Positions 43,456-51,958 of a DNA stretch of 64,000 bases are shown here, piece by piece; within the stretch, counting starts at the first letter, position 1; each line of letters starts with the position of its first letter. The stretch lies in NCBI RefSeq assembly GCF_012726235.1, contig NZ_JAASAH010000019.1, positions 1 through 64,000 of the forward strand, read 5' to 3'. The translations under genes were made by a program, and so were the position numbers. The stretch comes from Streptomyces sp. HNM0574. Lineage in GTDB: Bacteria; Actinomycetota; Actinomycetes; Streptomycetales; Streptomycetaceae. The notes under the pieces are model-generated. The model was not told the origin of the DNA. It searched no databases and worked only from the letters and a program-made list of their open reading frames with translations.

Positions 43456-44946
43456 ATGGCACCCATCCCGCAGCAGGACCCGGTGGCCCGGGTCGCCGGG
43501 GTCCCGGTCGACACCCGGCACTGGATCGGCGGCGAACGCGTCGCCTCCGCCGCCGCCTTCCCCGACCACTCCCCCGTCGACGGCGCGCTCCTCGCGCACG
43601 TCGCGCGCGGCGGCGAGGCCGAGGCGCACGCCGCCGTCACAGCGGCACGGGACGCCTTCCCCGGCTGGGCCGCCACCCCGCCCGGGGAACGCGCCCGCGT
43701 CCTGCACCGCATCGCGGACGGCATCGAGGCCCGCACCGAGGAGCTCGCGCGGGTGGAGACCGCCGACAACGGCGCCCTCCTGCGCTCCCACCGGCGCGGT
43801 GTGATGCCCCGCGCGGCGCAGAACCTCCGCCACTTCGCCGACCGTCTTCTCACCCTGAACCACGAGGACTTCGAGACCCGGGGCCACAGCAACCACGTCA
43901 GCTGGGACCCCTCGGGCCCCGCCGTGCTGATCACGCCGTGGAACGCGCCGCTGATGCTCGCCACCTGGAAGCTCGGCCCGGCGCTGGCCGCGGGCTGCAC
44001 GGTGGTGCTCAAGCCCGCCGAGTGGGCACCGCTGACCGCCTCCCTCCTCGCCGGCATCGCCCACGAGGCCGGCCTCCCCGCCGGGGTGTTCAACCTGGTG
44101 CAGGGGTACGGAGCCGAGGCCGGGACCCCGCTGGTGTCCGACCCGCGGGTGCGGCGGATCTCCTTCACCGGCTCCGTCCCCACCGCCCGGACGATCGCCG
44201 GGCACGCCGCCGCGCACCTCGTCCCTACCAGCTTCGAACTGGGCGGCAAGTCCCCGCTGCTGGTCTTCGCCGACGCCGACCTGGACCTGGCGGCCGGCCT
44301 CGCCGTCGAGCAGTACGACAACGCGGGCCAGGTGTGCCTCGCCGGGACCCGGCTGCTGGTCGAGGAGTCCGTGCGGGACGTCTTCCTGGAGAAATTCCTG
44401 GCCAGGGCACGGGAGTTGACGCTCGGCGACCCGCGCGACGAGGCCACCTCCATGGGCCCGAACATCCATCCGCGCCACCTGGAACGCGTGGACGGCTTCG
44501 TCCGGCGGGCCCTCGCGGCCGGGGCCAGGCCGCTGCTCGGCGGGGAGCCGCACACCGCCCTGGCCGAGCGGCTGGGCGGCACGTACTACCTGCCGACGCT
44601 GCTCACCGACGTCGCCCAGGACTCCGAGATCGTCCAGGAGGAGGTCTTCGGCCCCGTACTGACCCTCCAGACCTTCGCCGACGAGGAGGAGGCCGTACGG
44701 CTCGCGAACGGCACCCGCTTCGGCCTCGCCGCGACCCTCGCCACCGGCGACCCGGAGCGCGCCGAACGGGTCGCCGCACAGCTGGTCGCGGGCACCGTGT
44801 GGACCAACTGCTTCTTCGTACGGGACCTTTCGGCGCCGTTCGGCGGCTCCCGCGAGTCCGGCATCGGCCGCGAGGGCGGCGACTGGTCCTTCGACTTCTA
44901 CTGCGACCTGAAGACCACCGTCACCGCACCGGCGGGGTGGTCCTGA
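43456..44946 (+). CDS. hpaE: 5-carboxymethyl-2-hydroxymuconate semialdehyde dehydrogenase-like
   Basis: A 496-aa aldehyde dehydrogenase. Asn in ITPWNAPLMLATWKLGPALAAG, Glu in FELGGKSPLLVF, Cys in NAGQVCLAGTRLLV. The tail FGGSRESGIGREGGDWSFDF, followed by YCDLKT, is typical of HpaE/hydroxymuconic-semialdehyde dehydrogenases. It would oxidise the ring-cleavage aldehyde made by HpaD. ATG 43456 follows ATGGAGG. First gene of a five-gene operon (operator D); its stop overlaps the HpaD start (TGATG). Confidence 0.88.
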   Translation: MAPIPQQDPVARVAGVPVDTRHWIGGERVASAAAFPDHSPVDGALLAHVARGGEAEAHAAVTAARDAFPGWAATPPGERARVLHRIADGIEARTEELARVETADNGALLRSHRRGVMPRAAQNLRHFADRLLTLNHEDFETRGHSNHVSWDPSGPAVLITPWNAPLMLATWKLGPALAAGCTVVLKPAEWAPLTASLLAGIAHEAGLPAGVFNLVQGYGAEAGTPLVSDPRVRRISFTGSVPTARTIAGHAAAHLVPTSFELGGKSPLLVFADADLDLAAGLAVEQYDNAGQVCLAGTRLLVEESVRDVFLEKFLARARELTLGDPRDEATSMGPNIHPRHLERVDGFVRRALAAGARPLLGGEPHTALAERLGGTYYLPTLLTDVAQDSEIVQEEVFGPVLTLQTFADEEEAVRLANGTRFGLAATLATGDPERAERVAAQLVAGTVWTNCFFVRDLSAPFGGSRESGIGREGGDWSFDFYCDLKTTVTAPAGWS

Positions 44947-45863
44947 TGGGCGAGATCGCCGGCGCCGGGCTGCTGGCCCACGTACCCACCATCGTGCTGC
45001 CCGAGGCCGTCCGCAGGGAACTCAACGACGGGCAGGAGATCTCCCTCGTACCCGGGCTGGAGCGGCTGCGCGAGGACGTCTTCGAACGCGCCGACTACGA
45101 CACCGTGGTGGTGCTCGACTCGCACTGGGCCACCACCGTGGAGTTCGTCGTCGCCGCGCAGCAACGCCGGGCCGGGCTGTTCACCTCCGAGGAGCTGCCG
45201 CGCGGGATGCGCCGGATGCCCTACGACTACCCGGGCGACCCCGAACTCGCCCACTCCGTCGTCCGGTTCGCCGGGAAGCACGGCACCTGGATCACGCCCG
45301 TCGACGACCCCTGCCTGCCGGTGCACTACGCCACCATCAACCTGTGGCACCACCTCGGCCGGGGGCTGCCGGACAAGCGGTGGGTCTCGGTCGGCGTCTG
45401 CCAGACCGGCGACACCGAGGACCACCTGCGCCTCGGCCGGGCCCTCGCGGACGGCATCGCGGCACTGCCCGGGCGGCGGGTGCTGCTGATCGCCTCCGGC
45501 GCGCTCTCGCACACCTTCTGGCCGCTGCGCGAACTCCGCGCCCACGAGGCGTCCGACCCGGTGCACATCCGCACCCCCGAGGCCCGCGCCGCCGACCTCC
45601 GGCGCATCGGCTGGCTGGAGCGCGGCGAGCACGCGCAGGTGCTGGACACCATGCCGGAGTTCCTCCGCCACAGGCCCGAGGCCCGCTTCGGCCACTACCT
45701 GATGATGCTCGGCGCCCTCGGCGAACACGCCTGCACGGCACCGGGACGCGCCTACAGCGCCTACGAGAACTCGGTCGGCACCGGCCAGATGCACCTGTGG
45801 TTCGACCGCCCGTCCGGCGGCTGGACGGCGCCCCGGCACGCAGCGAAGGAGAGCACCGTATGA
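44946..45863 (+). CDS. hpaD: 3,4-dihydroxyphenylacetate 2,3-dioxygenase-like (class III extradiol, LigB fold)
   Basis: A 305-aa extradiol ring-cleavage enzyme. It begins MGEIAGAGLLAHVPTIVL with the first iron-ligand His12, followed by VVLDSHW (His60), the TSEELPRGMRRMPYDYPGDPEL stretch, SGALSHTFWP, and the GTGQMHLWF end, aligning well with HpaD of E. coli type. The reaction opens homoprotocatechuate next to the hydroxyls using Fe(II) and O2. ATG 44946 overlaps the hpaE stop; its stop overlaps the next gene (ATGA). A related catechol with a different side chain is possible. Confidence 0.88.
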   Translation: MGEIAGAGLLAHVPTIVLPEAVRRELNDGQEISLVPGLERLREDVFERADYDTVVVLDSHWATTVEFVVAAQQRRAGLFTSEELPRGMRRMPYDYPGDPELAHSVVRFAGKHGTWITPVDDPCLPVHYATINLWHHLGRGLPDKRWVSVGVCQTGDTEDHLRLGRALADGIAALPGRRVLLIASGALSHTFWPLRELRAHEASDPVHIRTPEARAADLRRIGWLERGEHAQVLDTMPEFLRHRPEARFGHYLMMLGALGEHACTAPGRAYSAYENSVGTGQMHLWFDRPSGGWTAPRHAAKESTV

Positions 45864-46726
45864 GCGAGCGCGAGTCCACCGTCGAGTACCGCCGCGTCCT
45901 GCTGGACGGCGCGGCCGCCCTGGTACGGGTGGCCGGTGAGGAGCTGGTGGCCGGGGACGGACGGCGGGTGAAGGCCGCCGAGGCGGTCCATCTGCCGCCG
46001 GTGGTGCCGTCGAAGGTGATCGCGGTGCACCTCAACCACCGTTCCCGGGTGGAGGAGTTCCGGACCGGGCTGCCGCCCGCGCCCACCTACTTCCACAAGC
46101 CGGTCTCCGCGCTGAACGCGCACGGCGGCGCCGTCGTCCGACCGGAGGGCTGCCGGTACCTCAACTACGAGGGCGAGATCGCCGTCGTGATCGGCCGGAC
46201 CTGCCGGAACATCTCCCGGGACGAGGCCGGCGCGCACATCGCCGGCTACACCCTGGCCAACGACTACGGGCTGCACGACTTCCGGGACACCGACGCCGGT
46301 TCGATGCTGCGGGTCAAGGGCTCGGACACGCTCTGCCCGCTCGGCCCCGGCCTCGTCACCGGCTGGGACTTCCGCGACAAGTGGCTGCGCACCCTGGTCA
46401 ACGGCCGGGTGGTGCAGGACGGTTCGACCGCCGAGATGGAGTGGGACATGCACTATCTCGTCGCCGACATCGCCCGCACCATCACCCTGCACCCCGGTGA
46501 CGTGCTGCTGTCCGGCACCCCCGCGCACTCGCGCCCGGTCCGGCCGGGCGACGTGGTCGAGGTCGAGGCGGAGGGCCTGGGCCGGCTGACCAACCGGATC
46601 GTCACCGGCCCGGCGCCGGTGCGCCCCGAGGTGGGCGCGCAGCCGACCGCCTCCGAGGAGGTGCTCTCCACCGCCCTCGGCGGCGACTGGGAGTTCCGCG
46701 GCGTCCGCGCGCCCCGCCGCTCGTGA
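45860..46726 (+). CDS. hpaG: fumarylacetoacetate hydrolase-family isomerase/decarboxylase (HpaG-like)
   Basis: A 288-aa FAH-fold protein. Family motifs: KVIAVHLNHRSRVEEF, PTYFHKPVSALNAHGGAV, the metal-binding YEGEIAVVIG, GYTLANDYGLHDFR, KGSDTLCPLGPGLV and GDVLLSGTPA. In homoprotocatechuate catabolism HpaG decarboxylates and isomerises the muconate formed by HpaE, and its place right behind hpaE and hpaD makes that role likely. It is shorter than two-domain HpaG. No HpaF, HpaH or HpaI homologue is visible in the window. Confidence 0.82.
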   Translation: MSERESTVEYRRVLLDGAAALVRVAGEELVAGDGRRVKAAEAVHLPPVVPSKVIAVHLNHRSRVEEFRTGLPPAPTYFHKPVSALNAHGGAVVRPEGCRYLNYEGEIAVVIGRTCRNISRDEAGAHIAGYTLANDYGLHDFRDTDAGSMLRVKGSDTLCPLGPGLVTGWDFRDKWLRTLVNGRVVQDGSTAEMEWDMHYLVADIARTITLHPGDVLLSGTPAHSRPVRPGDVVEVEAEGLGRLTNRIVTGPAPVRPEVGAQPTASEEVLSTALGGDWEFRGVRAPRRS

Positions 46727-46770
46727 ACTCCCCTCCATCCGGCCGCACTTCCTCTCGAAAGGATCACGCC

Positions 46771-46959
46771 ATGAAGGTCATCGTCGACATGGACGTCTGC
46801 CAGGACCACGGCCAGTGCGTCTTCGCCGCGCCCGAGGTGTTCTCGCTGGACGCCGACGGACGGCTCGGCTTCGTCGAGCACCCGGACGCGTCGCTGCGCG
46901 AGGAGGTCGAGGACGCGGCGGACGTCTGCCCGCTCCAGGCCATCCGCGTCGAGGACTGA
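46771..46959 (+). CDS. [3Fe-4S] ferredoxin
   Basis: A 62-aa acidic ferredoxin. Cluster ligands are Cys10 and Cys16 in CQDHGQC and Cys53 in DVCPLQA; His13 replaces the second cysteine, so the cluster is [3Fe-4S], as in Streptomyces P450 ferredoxins. ATG 46771 follows GAAAGGA. It is in the hpa operon, directly before a ferredoxin reductase, and would feed electrons to the P450 encoded at 58918. Confidence 0.93.
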   Translation: MKVIVDMDVCQDHGQCVFAAPEVFSLDADGRLGFVEHPDASLREEVEDAADVCPLQAIRVED

Positions 46960-46988
46960 TCCCGCCCGCGACGTGAGGAGGAGACGTC

Positions 46989-48188
46989 ATGGCCGCCGAG
47001 CACCCCGCCCCGGCCGCACGCCGCATCGCCGTCGTCGGCGCCTCGCTCGGCGGTCTGCGCGCCGCCGAGCAACTGCGCGCCGCCGGCTGGACGGAGCGCC
47101 TCACCGTCTTCGGTGACGAGGCGCACCCGCCGTACAACCGTCCGCCGCTGTCCAAGGAGGTGCTGGCCGGGAAGGCCGCGCCCGGCTCCACCGAACTGCG
47201 CCGCCGCGCCTCCACCGAGGACGTCGAATGGCGGCTCGGCACCGCCGTCACCGGCTGCGACCTGGCCGGACGCCGGCTCACCCTGGCCGACGGCTCGGCC
47301 GAGCCCTTCGACGGTCTCGTCGCCGCCACCGGCATCCGCCCCCGCCGGGCCGCGCTGCCCACGCCGGACTCCGCGCCGCCCCGTCACACGGTGCGCACCC
47401 GGGAGGACGCGGCGGGGCTGCGGGCCGCGCTCGTCCCCGGGGCCCGGCTGGTGGTGATCGGCGCCGGGTTCGTCGGCATGGAGACCGCGGCCACCGCCCG
47501 CACACTGGGCTGCGAGGTGACCGTGACGGCGCCGGAACGGCTGCCCATGGAACGGGCGCTGGGCGCGCTGCTCGCGGAGGCGCTGCTGCTCCGGCACCGG
47601 GAACGCGGGGTGCGCTTCGCGCTGGGCCGCACGCCCGCCGCGTTCACCGCTGGCGGCGTCCTCCTGGACGACGGTACGGAGCTGCCCGCCGACGTGGTGG
47701 TCGAGGCGATCGGCTCACTGCCCAACACCGAGTGGCTGGCCGGAAATCCGGGCCTGGACCTCTCGGACGGCGTCCTCGTCGACGCGGCGCTGCGCGCGCC
47801 CGGGTACCCGTGGCTGGTCGCGGTCGGCGACGTCGCCCGCTTCCCGAACGCCCGCTACGGGGGTCCGGCCCGCCGCGTCGAACACTGGGCCGTGCCGGGC
47901 GACTCCGCGAAGCACGCCGCCCGCTCCCTGGTCGCCCACCTGAACGGGACGCCGGACGGGCGGCCGCCGTTCGCGCCCCTCCCCTCCTTCTGGAGCGACC
48001 AGTTCACCCTCCGCCTCCAGTCCTTCGGCGCCCCCGCCCTCGCCGACACCACCCGGCTCCTCTCCGGCACCCCCTCCCCCGACCTCCTCGTCGCCGCCTA
48101 CCGCGCGGGCACCCTCATCGCCGTCACCTCCCTCGGCGGCCCCCGGGCGGCAGCCGCGGCGGCATCGCTCCGGGGGGAGCTGGGGTAG
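46989..48188 (+). CDS. FAD-dependent ferredoxin reductase
   Basis: A 399-aa flavoprotein. Two Rossmann motifs: VVGASLGGLRAAEQLRAAG (FAD, about residues 15-33) and VIGAGFVGMETAATARTLG (NAD(P)H, about 157-175), plus YNRPPLSKEVLAG and the VAVGDVARFPN segment of rubredoxin/ferredoxin reductases. It transfers electrons from NAD(P)H to the ferredoxin encoded 30 bp upstream. ATG 46989 follows GAGGAGGAG. Last gene of the operon. The pair serves a class I P450 system. Confidence 0.92.
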   Translation: MAAEHPAPAARRIAVVGASLGGLRAAEQLRAAGWTERLTVFGDEAHPPYNRPPLSKEVLAGKAAPGSTELRRRASTEDVEWRLGTAVTGCDLAGRRLTLADGSAEPFDGLVAATGIRPRRAALPTPDSAPPRHTVRTREDAAGLRAALVPGARLVVIGAGFVGMETAATARTLGCEVTVTAPERLPMERALGALLAEALLLRHRERGVRFALGRTPAAFTAGGVLLDDGTELPADVVVEAIGSLPNTEWLAGNPGLDLSDGVLVDAALRAPGYPWLVAVGDVARFPNARYGGPARRVEHWAVPGDSAKHAARSLVAHLNGTPDGRPPFAPLPSFWSDQFTLRLQSFGAPALADTTRLLSGTPSPDLLVAAYRAGTLIAVTSLGGPRAAAAAASLRGELG

Positions 48189-48395
48189 GGGGTGGGGCTT
48201 CTCGGGCTCACCCCGCTTGCCGCGGCGCGGAGTTGGGATCCCGCCCCGCTTGCCACGACGCGGGGTGCCGCCTCCTTCGCGGGCCGGCCCCGCTTGGGAG
48301 AACTGCGCCCAGGCGCAGGGCTGGCAAGCGCAGCGCCCCAGCCCCGGCGCGGGGTGCTCAACCGGCGTCACGGACCACCCCGTACGACGTGGTAA

Positions 48396-48415
48396 GCGCA
48401 GTTCCCCGCGCCCCT
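48396..48415 (-). repeat. dispersed 20-bp repeat, copy 1
   Basis: On the minus strand AGGGGCGCGGGGAACTGCGC, identical to the copy at 50715-50734 on the plus strand. I recognise it as a sequence widespread in Streptomyces intergenic regions. The surrounding 48190-48425 has more GC hairpins and no gene. Confidence 0.75.
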
Positions 48416-48425
48416 CACGGGGGCC

Positions 48426-48998
48426 CTACGCCCGCCGCCGGCGCCCGCTGCGGCGCCGCGGCGGGGCCGCGCCGTCGAGGAGGTGGAGCCGCCGCTCCTC
48501 CCCGTGCTCCTCCGTGTGCACCACGATCTTCCGCAGCAGGTCGGCCAGAATCCGGTTCTCCGTGTCCGTGAGCGCCTCGGTGACGAAGGCCTCCTCCGCG
48601 TTGAACGCCGGGAACAGCTCCGCCATCACCTCCTCGCCCTCGTCGGTGAGCCGGAGCAGCGCGAGGCGCCCGTCGTCGGGGTGGCTGTTGCGCTCCAGAA
48701 GTCCCCGTCCGGCGAGGGTGCGGGCGACGCCGGTGAGGGTGCCCTTGGAGATGCCGGCCTCCTCGGCGACGTACCGGGTCTCCATCTCGCCCCATATCCA
48801 CACCACCCAGAGCACGACGAAGGACGTCCAGGTCAGTCCGGCGTCGCGGAGCACCGAGTTCTCGAAGTGCTGGCGCACCGCGGCCGCCGCGCGGTAGATG
48901 TTCGAGACCGAGGCCTGGCGTTCCAGCCGTACCGGGGTGTTGCCCAGCTTGGCGGCCACCGCCTTCTCGGTCTCGCGGATCGATCGTGACTCGGTCAC
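48426..48998 (-). CDS. MarR-family regulator, proposed controller of the catabolic regulon
   Basis: A 190-aa winged-helix protein. HTH and wing: TRYVAEEAGISKGTLTGVARTLAGRGLLERNSHPDDGRLALLRLTDEGEE (shown in pieces of the family pattern SKGTLT and DGRLALLRLT). N- and C-terminal helices form the dimer. MarR repressors such as HpaR control homoprotocatechuate genes elsewhere. GTG 48998 follows AAGGGAGAA. Its own promoter carries a degenerate operator (E), and the seven better sites lie in the genes around it. It ends with a basic tail (RRRSGRRRRA). Repression relieved by a pathway intermediate is the simplest model. Confidence 0.88.
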   Translation of the reverse strand: MTESRSIRETEKAVAAKLGNTPVRLERQASVSNIYRAAAAVRQHFENSVLRDAGLTWTSFVVLWVVWIWGEMETRYVAEEAGISKGTLTGVARTLAGRGLLERNSHPDDGRLALLRLTDEGEEVMAELFPAFNAEEAFVTEALTDTENRILADLLRKIVVHTEEHGEERRLHLLDGAAPPRRRSGRRRRA

Positions 48999-49057
48999 CC
49001 GGTCTTCTCCCTTGCCGCTCGACAGACACGCCCGTACGATCGGCGCCGCCGATATCC

Positions 49058-49075
49058 GTACGGGATCAAACGATA
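49058..49075 (-). promoter_or_regulatory. regulon operator E at the MarR gene
   Basis: Minus strand: TATCGT -10-like box (49075-49070) running into GTTTGATCCCGTAC (49071-49058), a degenerate copy (first half intact, second half altered). Lies between the divergent MarR and APC genes. Confidence 0.6.
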
Positions 49076-49196
49076 ACGCTTTCCGGCCCCGCTCCGCCCG
49101 CGAGCCGCTCTCTCCCCGCGCAGCCGCCCCGGCCACCGCACCGCGCCGACGAGACCGCCGCGCCCATCCTGCCCCGTCTCCCCTCTGGAGTCCGGC

Positions 49197-50681
49197 ATGC
49201 CTCTCACCCCCTCCGCCACGGACGGCTCCCCCGCCGTGGCCGGACCCCCGCCCTCCGCTCCCGCGCCGCAGCGCCGGATCGGGGTACCGGGCATCGTCTT
49301 CTTCATCGTCGCAGCCTCCGCGCCGCTGACCGTCGCGGCCGGCGGTTTCACCCAGGCCCTCGGAGTGACGGGGGTGCTCGGCATCCCCGTGCTGTACGCC
49401 GCGATCGCCGTCGTCCTGGCCCTGTTCACCTCCGGCTACGCGGCGATGAGCCGGCACATCACCGGCGCCGGGGCGTTCTACGCGTACGCGGCACAGGGCC
49501 TGGGCCGCCCGGCCGGAGTGGGCACCGCCTTCGTCGCGCTGGTCGCGTACAACGCGATGCAGGTCGGCCTGGCCGGGCTCTTCGGCGCCACCACGGCCGA
49601 GTTCGTCGAGGCCAGGACGGGGGTGGAGGTGCCCTGGTGGGCGCTGGTGCTCGCGGTGACGGCGCTCGTCGGGGTGCTGGGCTACCGGCGGGTGGACGTC
49701 AGCGCGAAGGTCCTGGCGGTGCTGCTGGCGGTCGAGTTCGCCGTGGTACTGGCCTTCGACCTGGGCCAGCTGGGCCACGCGCCGCAGGGTCTGTCGACGG
49801 TGCCGCTGACTCTCCACTCCGCGCTGGACGGACAGTTGGGCGTAGCACTGTGCTTCGTCTTCGGCTCGTACATGGGCTTCGAATCGGCCGCGCTCTACTC
49901 CGACGAGTGCCGCGACCCGAAACGCACCGTGGCCCGGGCCACCTACACGGCGGTCGCGGTCGTCGGACTGTTCTACGCCTTCTCGTCCTGGGCGATGATC
50001 GTCGGAGCGGGCCCGGACCGGGCCGTCGGCATGGCCCAACAGCAGGGCCCCGAGCTGCTGTTCACCCTGGGCTCCGACGCCCTCGGGCCGCTCTTCGCCG
50101 ACCTGTCCCAGCTGTTCCTGATCACCAGCATCCTGGCCTCGCTGGTGTCCTTCCACAACGCGGTGGCCCGGTACGTCCGTTCACTCGGCCGCGAACAGGT
50201 CCTCCCGCGCGGCCTGGGCGCGCTGCACCCGCGGCACGGCTCCCCGTACCGGGGCTCGCTGCTGCAGACGGTGGTGACGGTCGCGGTCACCGTCGCGTTC
50301 GCCGCCGCCGGACGGGACCCGGTGGCCGACGTCTTCACCTGGCTGACGAACCTGGGCGCGGTCGGGGTGATCCTGCTGATGCTGGTCACCTCCGTCTCGG
50401 TCGTCGCCTTCTTCGCCCGCCGCCAACACCTGGGCACAGGCGAGCGCCTGTGGCACCGGGTGGTCGCCCCCGTGCTGGCCGCCATTCCGCTGGCGGTCAT
50501 CTTCTGGCTGGCGCTGTCCACCTTCTCCGTCCAACTGGGCGTCGCCCCCGGCAACCCCCTGCGCTGGATCCTCCCCGGCCTGATCGTGGCCTCCGCCGCC
50601 GCCGGCCTCGCCTGGGGCCACCACCTCCGCCGCTCCCGCCCCACGGCCTACGCCCGCATCGGCACCAGCCGCGCCGAGTAG
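49197..50681 (+). CDS. APC-superfamily amino acid/amine permease
   Basis: A 494-aa membrane protein with 12 hydrophobic helices. The start GVPGIVFFIVAASAPLTVAAGGFTQALGVTG and the segment YAAMSRHITGAGAFYAYAAQGLGRPAGVG (helix 3 region) are typical of the APC/AAT family that imports amino acids, polyamines or other amines. ATG 49197 follows CTGGAG. It is divergent from the MarR gene with operator E between them; as an amine importer it fits a gamma-glutamylation pathway well. Confidence 0.9.
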   Translation: MPLTPSATDGSPAVAGPPPSAPAPQRRIGVPGIVFFIVAASAPLTVAAGGFTQALGVTGVLGIPVLYAAIAVVLALFTSGYAAMSRHITGAGAFYAYAAQGLGRPAGVGTAFVALVAYNAMQVGLAGLFGATTAEFVEARTGVEVPWWALVLAVTALVGVLGYRRVDVSAKVLAVLLAVEFAVVLAFDLGQLGHAPQGLSTVPLTLHSALDGQLGVALCFVFGSYMGFESAALYSDECRDPKRTVARATYTAVAVVGLFYAFSSWAMIVGAGPDRAVGMAQQQGPELLFTLGSDALGPLFADLSQLFLITSILASLVSFHNAVARYVRSLGREQVLPRGLGALHPRHGSPYRGSLLQTVVTVAVTVAFAAAGRDPVADVFTWLTNLGAVGVILLMLVTSVSVVAFFARRQHLGTGERLWHRVVAPVLAAIPLAVIFWLALSTFSVQLGVAPGNPLRWILPGLIVASAAAGLAWGHHLRRSRPTAYARIGTSRAE

Positions 50682-50696
50682 CGCAGGCCCGGCAAC

Positions 50697-50711
50697 CGGG
50701 GCGGAGCCCCG
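50697..50711 (+). terminator. short hairpin after the APC permease gene
   Basis: CGGGGC (50697-50702) and GCCCCG (50706-50711) with a 3-base loop, 15 bp past the stop codon. Short but GC-rich. Confidence 0.5.
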
Positions 50712-50714
50712 AAA

Positions 50715-50734
50715 AGGGGCGCGGGGAACTGCGC
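50715..50734 (+). repeat. dispersed 20-bp repeat, copy 2
   Basis: AGGGGCGCGGGGAACTGCGC, exact inverted partner of 48396-48415. The two copies flank the MarR-APC pair. The following bases (GACCAGCCACGACG) extend the common form of this repeat. Confidence 0.75.
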
Positions 50735-50813
50735 GACCAGCCACGACGCACCCGCACCTCAGCAACGCGGGCGAAGCAGCCGACCCGGCCGGATGGAGGC
50801 GCGACTCAGCAAC

Positions 50814-51626
50814 TCACCCCTGCCGGGCGGGACTTGCGGCATCCTTCCGGGCGACGGCGAGCACGGCCATGTGGTCCCGGTCACCGGCCCCGGGCAACAG
50901 CTCCTCCTGGTTGAGGGCCAGCCCGTGATGCGCGATCAGGGTCAGCCCCGAGGCGTCGAGCAGGCGGCCGGCGGTGGCGAGGGGGAGGTGGAACTGGGGT
51001 TGCCGGAAGGTGGTCCGGTTCCACGTGCGGGCGTCACCGCTGGAGAAGTGGTCCACCTGCACCTCCATCAGCCGCTCGTCCGCCGGGTAGCCGCGCATGA
51101 CCACCATGCCGCCCGGACTCTCGTGAACCCACGGACCGGACAGCAGGGACTCGCGCAGCCCCAGCGTGTACAGGTCGAAGAGGAACAGCCCGTCCGGGCG
51201 CAGCAGCCGGTAGACGCCGTCGAACGCCGCCCGCAGTTCGCGTTCGTCGTGCAGGTAGTTGAGCGGGCCGCCGAGCATGACCGCCACGTCGAACGGGTCG
51301 AGCTCGGGCAGTTCACGGAGATCGCCCGGGACGAAGCGCACCGTGGACGCGCCGGGTTTGGCCGCCGCGACCTTCAGCATGCCGGTGGAGCAGTCCACAC
51401 CGGTCACCGAGAATCCGGCCTCGGCGAAGTGCAGCGTGCCCTTCCCCGTTCCGCAGCCGAGATCCACGAGACGGTCCCCGGGCGCACCGTGCCGGTCGAT
51501 GAGCGTGCGGTACCGGGCGCATCGCGCCCCGTCGTCGTCCGTGGCGTAGATCGCGTCGTAGTCCTCGGCCAGGCGGTCGTAGCTGTGACGGGTCGTGGAG
51601 GAGAAGGATGCCGATCGTGCGCTCAC
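50814..51626 (-). CDS. class I SAM-dependent methyltransferase
   Basis: A 270-aa methyltransferase. N-terminus HSYDRLAEDYDAIYATDDDGARCARY, motif I LVDLGCGTGKGTLHFA, ribose contact GVDCSTGML, PGDLRELPELDPFDVAVMLGGPLNYL (motif II), and LRPDGLFLFDLYT. Substrate unknown. GTG 51626 follows GGGGAG. Not obviously part of the catabolic regulon: no operator copy precedes it. Confidence 0.82.
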   Translation of the reverse strand: MSARSASFSSTTRHSYDRLAEDYDAIYATDDDGARCARYRTLIDRHGAPGDRLVDLGCGTGKGTLHFAEAGFSVTGVDCSTGMLKVAAAKPGASTVRFVPGDLRELPELDPFDVAVMLGGPLNYLHDERELRAAFDGVYRLLRPDGLFLFDLYTLGLRESLLSGPWVHESPGGMVVMRGYPADERLMEVQVDHFSSGDARTWNRTTFRQPQFHLPLATAGRLLDASGLTLIAHHGLALNQEELLPGAGDRDHMAVLAVARKDAASPARQG

Positions 51627-51958
51627 TGTGCCGCAACTCCCCGATGAGAGGTTCTTCCTGACGAAAGACCTCCCGGCCCGCGAGGACGCCGGGGCGATGA
51701 CGCAGGGTCTCCGGTGGGTCTGCTTGCCTCCCGGCCTTCCCCCCCCTCCCCCGGATTCCGCAGCCGGCCGACGGCTTCCACCCGATCGGGGGACGCGTAA
51801 CCGGCCGCGGCCCGTGCGGGCACCACGGTGCACAACGTGCCCTGGTACACGGCGAGTTCGGCCGCCCTCGGGGCCGGACGACGGGGTCCCCGTGCGGCGG
51901 GCTCGTCACGGCCCGGCCCAACTCCCCGCGTCACATGCCCGGTTCGGCCCCGGAACAT
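51627..51958. other. 332-bp region without a recognised gene
   Basis: Frames here are poor in coding character. It lies between the methyltransferase start and the stop of the acetoacetate-decarboxylase-like gene, both minus strand. Confidence 0.4.
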
